Of a stretch of DNA of 64,000 nt, positions 24,961 to 34,119 are shown piece by piece. A program made the position numbers and the translations under genes. Source of the stretch: Piscinibacter sp047600445. GTDB lineage: Bacteria > Pseudomonadota > Gammaproteobacteria > Burkholderiales > Burkholderiaceae_C. The number at the start of each line of letters is the position of its first letter. Positions within the stretch are counted from its first letter, which is position 1. The notes beneath the pieces are model-generated. The model ran no database searches and had not been told where the DNA came from. It saw only the letters and a list, made by a program, of their open reading frames with translations. The stretch is taken from NCBI RefSeq assembly GCF_047600445.1, contig NZ_JASGKT010000002.1, positions 2,294,001 to 2,358,000 of the forward strand, written 5' to 3'.

Positions 24961-26832
24961 CTACAACGCAACCGTCGAAATCCACGGCACCGCCGCGATG
25001 ATCACCACGCCCACCAGCAGCGCGGCCAGGTAGGGCCAGATGGCGCCCATCACGTCGTCGGGCGAGGCGTCGCCGATGCGGCAGGCCACGTAGAAGCCCA
25101 CGCCGATGGGCGGCATCATCAGGCCGATGTTCATCGCGCAGACGATCACCATCGCGTAGTGGATGTCGTGGATGCCCAGCTTCTTGGCGATGGGGAACAT
25201 GATCGGCGCCAGCAGCAGCACCGCCGGCAGGCCCTCGAGCAGGCAGCCCAGGATGAGGAAGACGACGATGCTGACGGCCATGAACGCCACCACGCCACCG
25301 GGCAGCGTGGTGAGGAAGTTCGACAACTGCTGCACCACGCCGCTTTGCGTGATGGCCCAGGCCATCGCCGAGGCCGTGCCCAGGATCAGCAGCACCGCGC
25401 CGCTGAGCGAGGCGGTCTCGACCAGCATCGCGTAGAGCTTGCGCCACCCGATGCCACCGTAGATCAACTGGCCGGTGATCAGCGCGTACAGCACGGCGAT
25501 CGTCGACACCTCGGTGGCCGTGGCCACGCCGCCGCCCACGACGCTGCGGATCAGGAAGGGCAGCACCAGCGCCGGCGCCGCGACCAGCAGGAGGCGCCCC
25601 ACCGCCTTCATCGGCGCGCGCTTCACGTCGGCCATGTGTTCGTGGCGCGCCTTCCAGCGCGCCAGGATCACCAGCACGGCCAGCAGCACCATCGCGACGA
25701 CGAAGCCGCTCTGGAACAGGCCGGCGATGGACACGCCGGCCACCGAGCCCAGCACGATGAGCACGATGCTGGGCGGCACGGTGTCGGCCATCGCCGCGCC
25801 GGTGGCCAGCAGCGCGACCATTTCGCGCGGCTTGTGGCCGCGGCGCTTCATCTCGGGGAACAGCGCCGGCGCCACCGTGGCCATGTCCGAGACCTTGCTG
25901 CCCGAGATGCCCGAGACGATGAACAGCGAGCCCAGCAGCACGTACGACATGCCGGCCTTGACGTGGCCGAGCAGCGAGCCCAGGAAGTCGACGATGGCCT
26001 TGCCCATGCCGGTGGCGTCGAGCACGCAGCCCAGCAGCACGAACACCGGCACCGACACCAGGATGATGCTGGACATGCCTTCGTCCATGCGCCCGACGAT
26101 GACCATCAGCGGCGCGTGCGTGGCGAAGGCCAGGTAGCACAGCGCGCCCAGGCCGAAGCAGAACGCGATGGGCGTGCCGGCGGCCAGGCACAGCGCCACC
26201 AGCAGCACCAGGAAGATCAGGATGTTCCAGGTGCCCAGCTCCAGCAGTTGCGGCGTCAGCCACCAGCAGGCCAGCCCCAGCACGGCCACCAGCACGGCCG
26301 CGCCGGCCAGCGGGCCCCGGCCGACGGTCTGCACCGCGTAGGCCAGCACCACCAGCAGCATCGCGACGACGCCGAACGGAATGGCGGCGACGCGGAAGGT
26401 GTTGGGAATGTTCAGCGCCGGCGTCGTGATCGCCCATTCGTCGTAGGCGTAGACCACCGAGGGCTCGACCAGCGCCGCCAGCGTGGCGACGATGGCCATC
26501 AGCGCCAGGGCCTGCACGAAGGCGCGCGGACCCGGCGCCAGCTTCTCGACCACCAGCGTGAGCCGCAGGTGCTCGTTGCGGTGCAGCGCGATGACCGCGC
26601 CGATCATCGTGACCCAGATGAACGAGATCGACACCGCCTCGTCGATCCACACCATCGGCAGCGAGAAGACGTAGCGCGACACCACGCCGCCGAGCAGCAG
26701 CACGACGATGACGGCCATCAGCGCGGCCGACACCACTTCCAGCGGCTTCAGCGCGGCGGCGACGAGTCTGGCGGAATCGGCACGGGCGCCGGTGTCGGCC
26801 GGCAGCCCGGCCTCTGGCGCGGCGGCGCTCAC
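24961..26832 (-). CDS. TRAP transporter, fused small and large permease (DctQM)
   Basis: A 623-residue membrane protein. Residues 25-190 form the four-helix DctQ part (VVSRYVFSLPMVWIDEAVSISFIWVTMIGAVIALHRNEH), and the rest is the 12-helix DctM part (GTPIAFCFGLGAL, FIVSGISGSKVSDMATVAPALFPEM, MMPPIGVGFYVACRIG). TRAP systems import carboxylates or related acids with a sodium gradient and a periplasmic binding protein. Its ATG is one base from the binding-protein stop, so the pair is coupled. Substrate unknown; the acyl-CoA catabolic genes next door suggest an organic acid. Confidence 0.92.
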   Translation of the reverse strand: MSAAAPEAGLPADTGARADSARLVAAALKPLEVVSAALMAVIVVLLLGGVVSRYVFSLPMVWIDEAVSISFIWVTMIGAVIALHRNEHLRLTLVVEKLAPGPRAFVQALALMAIVATLAALVEPSVVYAYDEWAITTPALNIPNTFRVAAIPFGVVAMLLVVLAYAVQTVGRGPLAGAAVLVAVLGLACWWLTPQLLELGTWNILIFLVLLVALCLAAGTPIAFCFGLGALCYLAFATHAPLMVIVGRMDEGMSSIILVSVPVFVLLGCVLDATGMGKAIVDFLGSLLGHVKAGMSYVLLGSLFIVSGISGSKVSDMATVAPALFPEMKRRGHKPREMVALLATGAAMADTVPPSIVLIVLGSVAGVSIAGLFQSGFVVAMVLLAVLVILARWKARHEHMADVKRAPMKAVGRLLLVAAPALVLPFLIRSVVGGGVATATEVSTIAVLYALITGQLIYGGIGWRKLYAMLVETASLSGAVLLILGTASAMAWAITQSGVVQQLSNFLTTLPGGVVAFMAVSIVVFLILGCLLEGLPAVLLLAPIMFPIAKKLGIHDIHYAMVIVCAMNIGLMMPPIGVGFYVACRIGDASPDDVMGAIWPYLAALLVGVVIIAAVPWISTVAL

Positions 26833-26833
26833 G

Positions 26834-27844
26834 TCAGGCGAGCTTGCCGGAGTAGCGCTCCAGCAGCGACCAGGCCTCGTCGCCGTACTTGCCCTTCCAC
26901 TCGGCGTAGAAGCCGGCCTGGCGCAGGCGGTCGCGGAAGCTGTCGGCCTTGGCCTGGTTGAACAGCATGCCCTTCTCGCTGAGTTCCTTCTGCAGGTTGG
27001 CGTTCAGCGCGGCCACGTCGGCGCGCTCCTTGAGGCCGGCGGCGTTGATGTGCTTGGCCATGATGGTGCGCACGTCTTCGGGCAGGCGCTCCCAGGCGCG
27101 GCGGTTGGCCAGGAACCAGAAGCCGTCCCACATGTGGTTGGTGATGCTGCAGTACTTCTGCACCTCGTTGAGCTTGGCCGTGCTGATGATGGCCAGCGGG
27201 TTCTCCTGGCCGTCCACGATCTTGGTCTGCAGCGCGCTGTAGACCTCGTTGAAGTTGATCGACGCCGGCGCGGAATCGAAGGCCTTGAACATCGAGGTCC
27301 ACAGCGGCGACACCGGCACGCGGATCTTGAAGCCCTTGAGGTCATCGGCGGTCTGAATGGGCTTGGTGCTGGACGTGATCTGGCGGAAGCCGTTGTCCCA
27401 GATGTGGTCCATCGCCAGCAGGTTGGCCTTGGCGATCTCCTTGCGCACGAAGGCGCCGAGTTCGCCGTCGAGCGCCTTCCACACCGTGTCGTAGTCGTGG
27501 AACGCGAAGCCGATGCCGGTGATCGACGCGGCCGGCACCAGCGTCGACAGGATCAGCCCCGACAGCGTGAAGAACTCGATGCCGCCCGAGCGCACCTGGC
27601 TGAGCATGTCGGTGTCGGAGCCGAGCTGGCTGGACGGGAAGATCTGCAGGTCGACGCGGCCCTTGGTGTCGGTGCGGATGGCCTCGGCCATCTCCTTGGC
27701 GCGCACGTTCATCGGGTGCGTGACCGGCAGGTTGTTCGCGTACTTCAGCGTGAACTCGGCCTTGCCCTGCGCGAAGGCGGAAATCGTGGGCAGCGCCACG
27801 GCCGCGCCGGTGGCGGTCAGCAGGGTGCGTCGCGTCAGCGTCAT
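26834..27844 (-). CDS. TRAP transporter periplasmic binding protein (DctP family)
   Basis: A 336-residue secreted binding protein. A Tat-like N-terminus (MTLTRRTLLTATGAAVALPT..AFAQ) is followed by the DctP fold, with LKYANNLPVTHPMN at the mature start, IFPSSQLGSDTDMLSQVRSG, and the FKIRVP stretch bearing the Arg that binds substrate carboxylate. The ATG at 27844 begins the signal; the frame extends further upstream but only as antisense shadow. It heads the transporter pair. Confidence 0.92.
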   Translation of the reverse strand: MTLTRRTLLTATGAAVALPTISAFAQGKAEFTLKYANNLPVTHPMNVRAKEMAEAIRTDTKGRVDLQIFPSSQLGSDTDMLSQVRSGGIEFFTLSGLILSTLVPAASITGIGFAFHDYDTVWKALDGELGAFVRKEIAKANLLAMDHIWDNGFRQITSSTKPIQTADDLKGFKIRVPVSPLWTSMFKAFDSAPASINFNEVYSALQTKIVDGQENPLAIISTAKLNEVQKYCSITNHMWDGFWFLANRRAWERLPEDVRTIMAKHINAAGLKERADVAALNANLQKELSEKGMLFNQAKADSFRDRLRQAGFYAEWKGKYGDEAWSLLERYSGKLA

Positions 27845-27947
27845 CTGTCGTCTCTCCATGGGTGTCGTTGTGGGTCGGGCCGCGGCAGCATCGGCGCCAC
27901 GCTGCGGCGTGTCAATCTGGGTTCGCCCGGGGTGTCGGCGGTTTCCG

Positions 27948-28727
27948 TCAGGCGCCGCGGGTGACGAGGCCGGCGGCGAGGAAACCGCCGTCCACGGCCA
28001 GCACGTGGCCGGTGGTGAAGCTGGCGCCCTCGCTGGCCAGGAAGGCCACCGCGTGCGCCACCTCGTCGGTGCTGCCGAAGCGCCGCATCGGCAGCATGCG
28101 GGCGTAGGTTTCGGTGCTGGCGCCGCCGTCCAGCGTCTTGACCAGCGGCGTTTCCACCGGGCCGGGCGCGACCGCGTTGACGGTGACACCCCACTCCGCC
28201 GCCTCGATGGCGAACTGTTTCGTCAGCGCGATCAGCGCGGCCTTGCTGGTGCCGTAGCCCACGCGCCCGGTGCCGGCGCGCACGCCGCTGATCGACGCGA
28301 TGTTCACGACGCGGCCCCAGCCCTTGGCCTTCATCGCGCGCAGCGTGTGCTGGGTGATGAGGAACGGGGCGGTCACGTTGACGGCCAGCGTGGCCTGCCA
28401 CTGCGCCAGCGGAAAGTCGAGCGCCGGCACGGTGGCGGCGATGCCGGCGTTGTTCACGACGATGTCCGGCGTTCCCGCTTCCGCGTCGACGGCCGCCAGC
28501 ATGGCCTGCACCGCGGCCGGGTCCGCCAGGTCGGCGACGAAGGCCCGCGCGCGGCCGCCGCGCTCGCGCAGGGCCTGCGCCACCTGTTGCGCGCCATCGG
28601 CCGCGCGGTCGACGATGCAGACCGAGGCGCCCTCGTCGAGGGCGAAATGCTCGGCGACGCGCCGGCCGATGCCGCTGGCGGCGCCGGTGACGAGAACGGT
28701 GCGCGAGGCGTGCTGGGGCTGGCTCAT
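27948..28727 (-). CDS. short-chain dehydrogenase/reductase
   Basis: A 259-residue SDR with the cofactor motif TGAASGIG near residue 14, NNAG at mid-protein, the catalytic SISG and YGTSK, and the PGPVETPL loop. It likely oxidises a hydroxyacyl-CoA or secondary alcohol in the adjacent catabolic pathway. The Met at 28727 (MSQPQHAS) was chosen over the upstream in-frame ATG at 28757, which adds ten atypical residues. Divergent from the thiolase gene with a 91-bp gap, and 103 bp upstream of the TRAP binding-protein gene. Confidence 0.9.
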   Translation of the reverse strand: MSQPQHASRTVLVTGAASGIGRRVAEHFALDEGASVCIVDRAADGAQQVAQALRERGGRARAFVADLADPAAVQAMLAAVDAEAGTPDIVVNNAGIAATVPALDFPLAQWQATLAVNVTAPFLITQHTLRAMKAKGWGRVVNIASISGVRAGTGRVGYGTSKAALIALTKQFAIEAAEWGVTVNAVAPGPVETPLVKTLDGGASTETYARMLPMRRFGSTDEVAHAVAFLASEGASFTTGHVLAVDGGFLAAGLVTRGA

Positions 28728-28818
28728 GGGCCCATATTGTGCCGGCCATCGGGGCACGTCCTATCCACCTCGGCCCGCCGCGTGCAGTATCGTGAGCGCA
28801 GGCAAACGGGAACACACG

Positions 28819-29988
28819 ATGCAGGAACGAGCGTACATCGTCGGCTGGGGCCACACGCCCTTCGGCAAGCTGGACAACATCGACGCGGAGCAGTTGATCC
28901 GCGACGCCGCGCTGCCCGCGATCGCCAGCGCCGGGCTGGCACCGGCCGACATCGACGGGCTGTTCGTCGGCCACTTCAACGGCGGCTTTCTCCGGCAGGA
29001 CTTCAGCGGCGCGATGGCGGCCGTCGCCATTCCCGAACTGCGCCGCGTGCCGGCGGTGCGCCTGGAGAACGCCTGCGCCACCGGCTCGGCCGCCATCTGG
29101 GCCGCGCTCGACGCGCTGGCCGCCGGCCGCATGAAACACGTGCTGGTGCTGGGCTTCGAGAAGATGAACACGCTGCCGGCCGAGCAGATCGGCCAGACGC
29201 TGCTGAAGTGTTCCTACGTGAAGGAGGAAGGCGACACGCCGGCCGGCTTCGCGGGTGTGTTCGGCCAGATCGCCGGCCGGTATTTCGAGCGCTTCGGCGA
29301 CCAGAGCGATGCGCTGGCCGCCATCTCGGCGAAGAACCACGCCAACGGCGTGCACAACCCCTACGCGCACATGCGGCGCGACCTGGGCTTCGAGTTCTGC
29401 CGCACGCCGTCGGAGAAGAACCCCTTCGTCGCCGGGCCGCTGAAGCGTTCCGACTGTTCGCTGGTCAGCGACGGCGCCGCCGCGCTGGTGCTGTCGCGCG
29501 CGCCCGTCGCGGGGGCCGCCGTGGCGCCGGTGCGCTGGCGCTCGCGCACGCAGGTCAACGAATGGCTGCCGATGTCGCGCCGCGACCCGACACGCTTCGA
29601 GGGCGCGGCCCTGGCCTGGCAGCAGGGGCTGGACGCCGCGCAGGTGTCGCTGGCCGACCTGAAGTTCGTCGAGACGCACGACTGCTTCACGATCGCCGAG
29701 CTGCTGGAGTACGAAGCGATGGGCCTGGCGCCGCAGGGCCAAGGCGCGCGCGCGATCCTGGACGGCGTCACGCGCAAGGACGGCCGGCTGCCGGTGAATC
29801 CGTCGGGCGGCCTGAAGTCGCGCGGGCATCCCATAGGCGCCACCGGCGTGTCGCAGCACGTGATGGCGGCGATGCAGCTCAGCGGCACGGCCGGTGACAT
29901 GCAGATCGGCAACGCCGACCTGGGCGCTGTCTTCAACATGGGCGGTGCCGCCGTCGCCAACTACCTCGGCATCCTGGAAGCCGCCTGA
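28819..29988 (+). CDS. SCP2-type thiolase / acetyl-CoA acetyltransferase
   Basis: A 389-residue thiolase. The nucleophile Cys lies in ENACATGSAA near residue 93, and the second catalytic part appears as ETHDCFTIAELLEYEAMGL and GGLKSRGHPIGATG, the pattern of SCP-x-like thiolases rather than the CxG type. It cleaves or condenses beta-ketoacyl-CoA. The start MQERAYIVGWGHTPFGK is standard for the family. It heads a forward operon with acyl-CoA ligase, two PPC-domain genes and an SDR, which fits a beta-oxidation-like route. Confidence 0.92.
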   Translation: MQERAYIVGWGHTPFGKLDNIDAEQLIRDAALPAIASAGLAPADIDGLFVGHFNGGFLRQDFSGAMAAVAIPELRRVPAVRLENACATGSAAIWAALDALAAGRMKHVLVLGFEKMNTLPAEQIGQTLLKCSYVKEEGDTPAGFAGVFGQIAGRYFERFGDQSDALAAISAKNHANGVHNPYAHMRRDLGFEFCRTPSEKNPFVAGPLKRSDCSLVSDGAAALVLSRAPVAGAAVAPVRWRSRTQVNEWLPMSRRDPTRFEGAALAWQQGLDAAQVSLADLKFVETHDCFTIAELLEYEAMGLAPQGQGARAILDGVTRKDGRLPVNPSGGLKSRGHPIGATGVSQHVMAAMQLSGTAGDMQIGNADLGAVFNMGGAAVANYLGILEAA

Positions 29989-29989
29989 C

Positions 29990-31567
29990 ATGCATGCCGC
30001 CCAGGTGATGAACCTGGCGCAACTGCTGCGCCAGACGGCGCGCCTGTTCCCCGAGCGCACCGGCCTGATCCACGGCGACCGGCGCTGGCGCTGGCGCGAG
30101 ATCGATGCGCGCGTCGATGCGATGGTAGCCGCGTTGCGCGGCCTCGGGCTGAAGCACGGCGACCGCATCCTCGTGCAGTCGCGCAACAACCTGGCGCTGT
30201 TCGAGAGCTGCTGGGTCGCGTTCCGCCTGGGCTGCGTCTGGGTACCGACGAACTTCCGGCTCACGCCGCCGGAAGTGGCCTATCTCGCCGAGAGCAGCGG
30301 CGCCGTCGCGATGATCGCGGAAGACCTGTTCGCGGGCCATGTCGACGCGGTGCGCGCCGCGTCGCCCGCGCTGAAGCACGTGGTCGCCATCGGCCGGCCG
30401 CGCGCCGGCGAACACGGCTACGAAGCGCTGGTCGAAGCGCACCGCGGCGCGGCGCCGTTCGAGGCCACGGTGCAGGCCGACGATCCGCTGTGGTTCTTCT
30501 ACACCTCGGGCACCACCGGCCGCCCCAAGGCCGGCGTGCTGACGCATGGCCAGATGGCCTTCGTCGTCGCCAACCACTTGGCCGACCTGATTCCCGGCAC
30601 CGACGAGAACGACGTGTCGGCCGCCGTGGCGCCGCTGTCGCACGGCGCCGGCGTGCACATGCTGCTGAACGTGGCGCGCGGCGCCGCCACGGTGCTGATG
30701 CCGGGCGAGAAGCTCGACCCCGAGGTCTTCTGGCAGCTCGTAGCGCAGCACCGCGTCAGCAACCTGTTCACGGTGCCCACCATCGTGAAGATGCTCGTCG
30801 AGCACCCGGCGGTGGACCGCTTCGACCACGGCTCGCTGAAGTACGTCATCTATGCCGGCGCGCCGATGTACCGTGCCGACCAGAAGCTGGCGCTGCAAAA
30901 GCTCGGCAAGGTGCTGGTGCAGTACTTCGGCCTGGGTGAAGTCACCGGCTGCATCACGGTGCTGCCGCGCGAGATGCATTCGGCCGACGACGCCGACCCC
31001 AACGCCAACATCGGCTCCTGCGGGCGGCCGCGCACCGGCATGGAGGTGGCCATTCTCGACGCGCAGATGCAGCCCGTGGCCACCGGCGACGTGGGCGAGA
31101 TCTGCGTGCGCGGCCCGGCCGTGCTGCACTCGTACCACGCCAACGCCGAAGCCACCGCCAAGGCGCTGCGCGGCGGCTGGTTCCACACCGGCGACCTCGG
31201 TCGTGTGGACGAGCGCGGGCTGCTGTACATCACCGGCCGCGAGTCCGACATGTACATCTCGGGCGGCTCCAACGTCTACCCGCGCGAGGTGGAGGAAGTA
31301 CTGCTGACGCATCCGGGCGTCGCCGAAGTGGCCGTGCTGGGCGTGCCCGACGCGAAGTGGGGCGAGGCGGGCGTGGCCGTGGTGGTACGCCGCGAAGGCG
31401 TGGCCGCCGTCGATGCCGACGCGCTGCTGCGCCACCTGGAGGGCCGCTGCGCGCGCTACCGCTGGCCGCAGCGCTTCTTCTTCTGGGACGCGCTGCCGAA
31501 ATCGGGCTACGGCAAGATCACGAAGAAGGACGTGCGGCGGCTGCTCGAAGAACAGGGCGCGCTGTGA
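29990..31567 (+). CDS. AMP-dependent acyl-CoA synthetase/ligase
   Basis: A 525-residue ANL-superfamily enzyme that activates a carboxylic acid to its CoA thioester. The P-loop YTSGTTGRPK is near residue 170; further motifs are YFGLGEVTG, WFHTGDLGRVDERG and the C-terminal SGYGKITKKDVRR with the catalytic Lys. The ATG at 29990 lies one base after the thiolase stop; MNLAQLLRQ at 30008 is an alternative start. The acid is probably what the neighbouring TRAP transporter imports, though this is inference. Confidence 0.9.
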   Translation: MHAAQVMNLAQLLRQTARLFPERTGLIHGDRRWRWREIDARVDAMVAALRGLGLKHGDRILVQSRNNLALFESCWVAFRLGCVWVPTNFRLTPPEVAYLAESSGAVAMIAEDLFAGHVDAVRAASPALKHVVAIGRPRAGEHGYEALVEAHRGAAPFEATVQADDPLWFFYTSGTTGRPKAGVLTHGQMAFVVANHLADLIPGTDENDVSAAVAPLSHGAGVHMLLNVARGAATVLMPGEKLDPEVFWQLVAQHRVSNLFTVPTIVKMLVEHPAVDRFDHGSLKYVIYAGAPMYRADQKLALQKLGKVLVQYFGLGEVTGCITVLPREMHSADDADPNANIGSCGRPRTGMEVAILDAQMQPVATGDVGEICVRGPAVLHSYHANAEATAKALRGGWFHTGDLGRVDERGLLYITGRESDMYISGGSNVYPREVEEVLLTHPGVAEVAVLGVPDAKWGEAGVAVVVRREGVAAVDADALLRHLEGRCARYRWPQRFFFWDALPKSGYGKITKKDVRRLLEEQGAL

Positions 31568-32079
31568 CCGCCACCGCGCGCCGCCTGCAGCAGCCCGGGC
31601 CGCCGGCGGCGCTGCGCATCAACGCACGCCACGCCGCGCAGGCGCGGCACGTGCGGCTGCACCTGCCGGCGGGTGCGAGCCTGTTCGACGCGCTGGTGCA
31701 GCCGCTCGCGCGCATCGGCATCCGCCATGCGTCGGTCACGCTGCTCGGCGGCTGGCTGGAGCGGGCGCAGTACTGCGTCTCGGTGCCCGACCCGGCCGGC
31801 CAGGCCTTGCTGACGCACGGCGCGCCCCTCAGCACCGGCCGCGTGGGCCTGGTCACCGCGAACGCCACGCTGGCCACCGGCGTGGACGGCCGGCCGCTGG
31901 TGCATTGCCATGCCGTGTTGCAGGCGCCGGATGCGCCGCTGGTCGGCGGCCACCTGCTGACACCGCACTGCCTCGTCGCCGCGCCGGGGCTCGTCGCGCG
32001 TGTCGCCGGCTTCGAGGGCTTCGAGCTGCGCGCCGCGTTCGACCCGGAAACCCGCCTGCCGCTGGTGCAGCCCGCATGA
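31564..32079 (+). CDS. PPC/DUF296 domain protein, first of a pair
   Basis: A 171-residue protein from a GTG that overlaps the ligase stop (GTGA). It carries a single PPC (DUF296)-like domain: RHVRLHLPAGASLFDALVQPLARIGIRHASVTLLGGWL, then HCHAVLQAPDAPLVGGHLLTPHCLVAAP with metal-binding-type histidines. There is no AT-hook or signal peptide. Bacterial stand-alone PPC proteins have no settled function. A second PPC gene follows directly. Location inside an acyl-CoA operon suggests a small-molecule or enzyme-accessory role. Confidence 0.72.
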   Translation: MTATARRLQQPGPPAALRINARHAAQARHVRLHLPAGASLFDALVQPLARIGIRHASVTLLGGWLERAQYCVSVPDPAGQALLTHGAPLSTGRVGLVTANATLATGVDGRPLVHCHAVLQAPDAPLVGGHLLTPHCLVAAPGLVARVAGFEGFELRAAFDPETRLPLVQPA

Positions 32080-32492
32080 ACAGCAGCACAAGCACCGTAG
32101 AGACCGGCCGCCACGGCCGCGTGAGCTATGCGCGCATCGCGCCCAACGAAGACCTGGTCACCGCCGTCGAGGCGCTGTGCGCCGAGCTGAAGCTGCAGCG
32201 CGCCTTCGTGCGCGGCTCGCTGGGCAGCCTGATCGACGCCTGCATCCGCACCCGCGAAGACGGCGCGCCGCTGCACATCCACGGCCCGGCGGTGGAGATC
32301 GCCAGCCTGGCCGGCGAGATCCGCCCCGATGCCGACGGCGTGCCGCGCGCCTTCATCCACGGCGTGGTGGCCGACGCGAACGGCCGCGTCTGGGGCGGCG
32401 CCTTCGTGCGCGGCCTCAACCCCATCTGCATGACCTTCGAGCTGACGCTGGAAGAATGGCTGCCCGACCCTCGACCCGCCCTGAAACCATGA
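32076..32492 (+). CDS. PPC/DUF296 domain protein, second of a pair
   Basis: A 138-residue protein with a compact PPC domain: SYARIAPNEDLVTAVEALCAEL, RAFVRGSLGSLIDACIRTRE, HGPAVEIASLAGEI, and FIHGVVADANGRVWGGAFVRG near the end. Its ATG overlaps the previous stop and its own stop overlaps the next SDR start, so it is firmly inside the operon. It differs clearly from its neighbour, so the two are unlikely to be a recent duplication; a hetero-oligomer is conceivable since PPC domains form trimers. Confidence 0.8.
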   Translation: MNSSTSTVETGRHGRVSYARIAPNEDLVTAVEALCAELKLQRAFVRGSLGSLIDACIRTREDGAPLHIHGPAVEIASLAGEIRPDADGVPRAFIHGVVADANGRVWGGAFVRGLNPICMTFELTLEEWLPDPRPALKP

Positions 32493-33283
32493 CCGCAATC
32501 GCTTCCGCAGACGCTCCCGTGGCCTTCGTGACCGGTGCCGCGCGCGGCATCGGGCTGGCGGTGACGCGGCGCTTCCTGAAACAGGGCTGGCGCGTGGCGC
32601 TGCTCGACATCGACGGCGAAACGCTGCACACCACCGCACGCGCGATGGACGCGCCGGACCGCGTGCTCGCCTTCACCGCCGACGTGGCCGTCGAGCCGCA
32701 GGTCGAGCAGGCCGTGGCCGGCACCGTGCGGGCCTTCGGCCGCATCGACGCGCTGGTCAACAACGCCGGCACCGCGGTGTTCAAGCCCATTCTCGAAACC
32801 CGCAGCGCCGAGTGGCAGCGCGTGATCGACGTCAACCTCACCGGCCCGTTCCTGTGCACCCAGGCCTGCGCGCGCGTGATGCTGGAAGGCGGGCGCGGCG
32901 GCGCGGTGGTGAACATCGCGTCCATCTCGGGCCTGCGCGCCAGCACGCTGCGCACCGCCTACGGCACCAGCAAGGCGGCCTTGATCCACCTGACCCGGCA
33001 GCAGGCCGCCGAGCTCGGCGACGTGGGCATCCGCGTGAACTGCATCGCGCCCGGCCCGGTGGAAACGGCGATGGCCAAGCAGGTGCACAGCCAGGCCATA
33101 CGCGACGGCTACCGCGACAGCATTCCGCTGGCGCGCTACGGCACCGAGGACGAGATCGCCAGCGGCGTGTGGTTCCTGTGCAGCCCCGAGGCCGGTTACG
33201 TCAACGGCCAGACGCTGGCGGTGGACGGCGGCTTCGACGCCACCGGCATCGGGCTGCCCGCGCTGCGCGCCGAGCGGCGGTAG
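32489..33283 (+). CDS. short-chain dehydrogenase/reductase
   Basis: A 264-residue SDR: TGAARGIG near residue 16, a DID acidic end of beta-2 suggesting NAD(H) preference, NNAG, SISG, YGTSK and PGPVETAM. The start overlaps the preceding PPC gene (ATGA). It resembles the SDR encoded on the other strand at 27948-28727 in its PGPVET loop, so the cluster contains two related dehydrogenases that may handle different steps or stereoisomers. Confidence 0.9.
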   Translation: MTAIASADAPVAFVTGAARGIGLAVTRRFLKQGWRVALLDIDGETLHTTARAMDAPDRVLAFTADVAVEPQVEQAVAGTVRAFGRIDALVNNAGTAVFKPILETRSAEWQRVIDVNLTGPFLCTQACARVMLEGGRGGAVVNIASISGLRASTLRTAYGTSKAALIHLTRQQAAELGDVGIRVNCIAPGPVETAMAKQVHSQAIRDGYRDSIPLARYGTEDEIASGVWFLCSPEAGYVNGQTLAVDGGFDATGIGLPALRAERR

Positions 33284-33311
33284 GCGCCCGCCGCCGGCGC
33301 GCCGAACCGAC

Positions 33312-33986
33312 ATGTGGTCTGCCTCCGCGCTCGTTGCCGCCTGGCTGGCCAGCGCGGCCTTGGCCATCGCCTCCGCGCCGTGGGCGCTGGCCCAGCCCTG
33401 GATGAATTTTGTCTTCAAGCCGCTGGCCACCGTGCTCGTCATCGCGCACGCCTGGCCGCGCGGGCGCGACACGCCCCAGTTGCGGCGCTGGGTGCTGGCC
33501 GGGCTGGTGCTGTCGCTGGCCGGTGACGTGGCGCTGCTGTGGCCACAGCGGGGCTTCCTGCCCGGGCTGGTGAGCTTCCTGCTCGCGCACCTGGCCTACC
33601 TGTGGGCCTTCACGCGCAGGGCGCGGCTGGCTGCGCGCCGGCTGCCCTTCGCCGTCTACGCGCTGGTGGCCGGGGCCGTGCTGTGGCTGCTGTGGCCCGG
33701 CGTGCCCGGCGCGCTGCGCATTCCGGTGCTGGCCTACGTGGCCTGCCTGGCCGCGATGGCGGCGCAGGCCGCGGTGCTGTGGCCACTGGCGCCGCCGGGC
33801 CCCCGGCGCCGCCGCGCCGCGGGGCTGGCACTGGGCGGCGCGCTGTTCGTGCTGTCCGACGCGCTGCTGGCCACCAACCGTTTCACGCTGCCGCTGCCGG
33901 CGGCCAGCCTGTGGATCCTGGCCAGCTACTGGGCGGCGCAGTGGCTGATCGCGAGCTGGCTGGCTCCCCCCTTCCATTCCCACTGA
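33312..33986 (+). CDS. YhhN/TMEM86-family lysoplasmalogenase-like membrane protein
   Basis: A 224-residue protein with about eight hydrophobic helices. The YhhN hallmarks are visible: KPLATVLV in helix 2, LSLAGDVALLW with the conserved Asp, and LFVLSDALLATNRF near the C-terminus. Members in animals cleave the vinyl-ether bond of lysoplasmalogens; bacterial roles are less certain. It starts 28 bp after the SDR and may be read through from that operon, though it looks functionally unrelated. Confidence 0.85.
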   Translation: MWSASALVAAWLASAALAIASAPWALAQPWMNFVFKPLATVLVIAHAWPRGRDTPQLRRWVLAGLVLSLAGDVALLWPQRGFLPGLVSFLLAHLAYLWAFTRRARLAARRLPFAVYALVAGAVLWLLWPGVPGALRIPVLAYVACLAAMAAQAAVLWPLAPPGPRRRRAAGLALGGALFVLSDALLATNRFTLPLPAASLWILASYWAAQWLIASWLAPPFHSH

Positions 33987-34060
33987 TCCATATCAATACC
34001 CGTGCACGTCGGTCGGCGCGCACGGGCGCGGGGCCGCTACCGTTCGGAATGCCACGCATC

Positions 34061-34089
34061 TACAATCCTCAATGAGAATCAATCTCGTT
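34061..34089 (+). promoter_or_regulatory. promoter -10 box and Fur box before the porin/imelysin locus
   Basis: TACAAT at 34061-34066 is a good -10 box. Directly after it, AATGAGAATCAATCTCGTT (34071-34089) matches the strong Fur-box form AATGAGAATCATTCTCATT at 17 of 19 positions, with arms in dyad symmetry. Fur bound here with iron would cover the transcription start. It lies 31 bp before the porin ATG, which has GGGAG as ribosome binding site. Confidence 0.8.
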
Positions 34090-34119
34090 GAGAGCAAGCA
34101 CCTGAGGGAGTTGCCGACC

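Noticed and set aside
24539..26650. 703-codon minus-strand frame overlapping the TRAP permease
   Set aside because: Arg/Gly/Ala-rich shadow of the DctQM gene in a neighbouring frame; the 623-residue membrane protein has clear TRAP motifs.
27845..28189. N-terminal extension of the TRAP binding protein
   Set aside because: The frame continues upstream only as antisense of the SDR gene; the Tat-like signal peptide begins at 27844.
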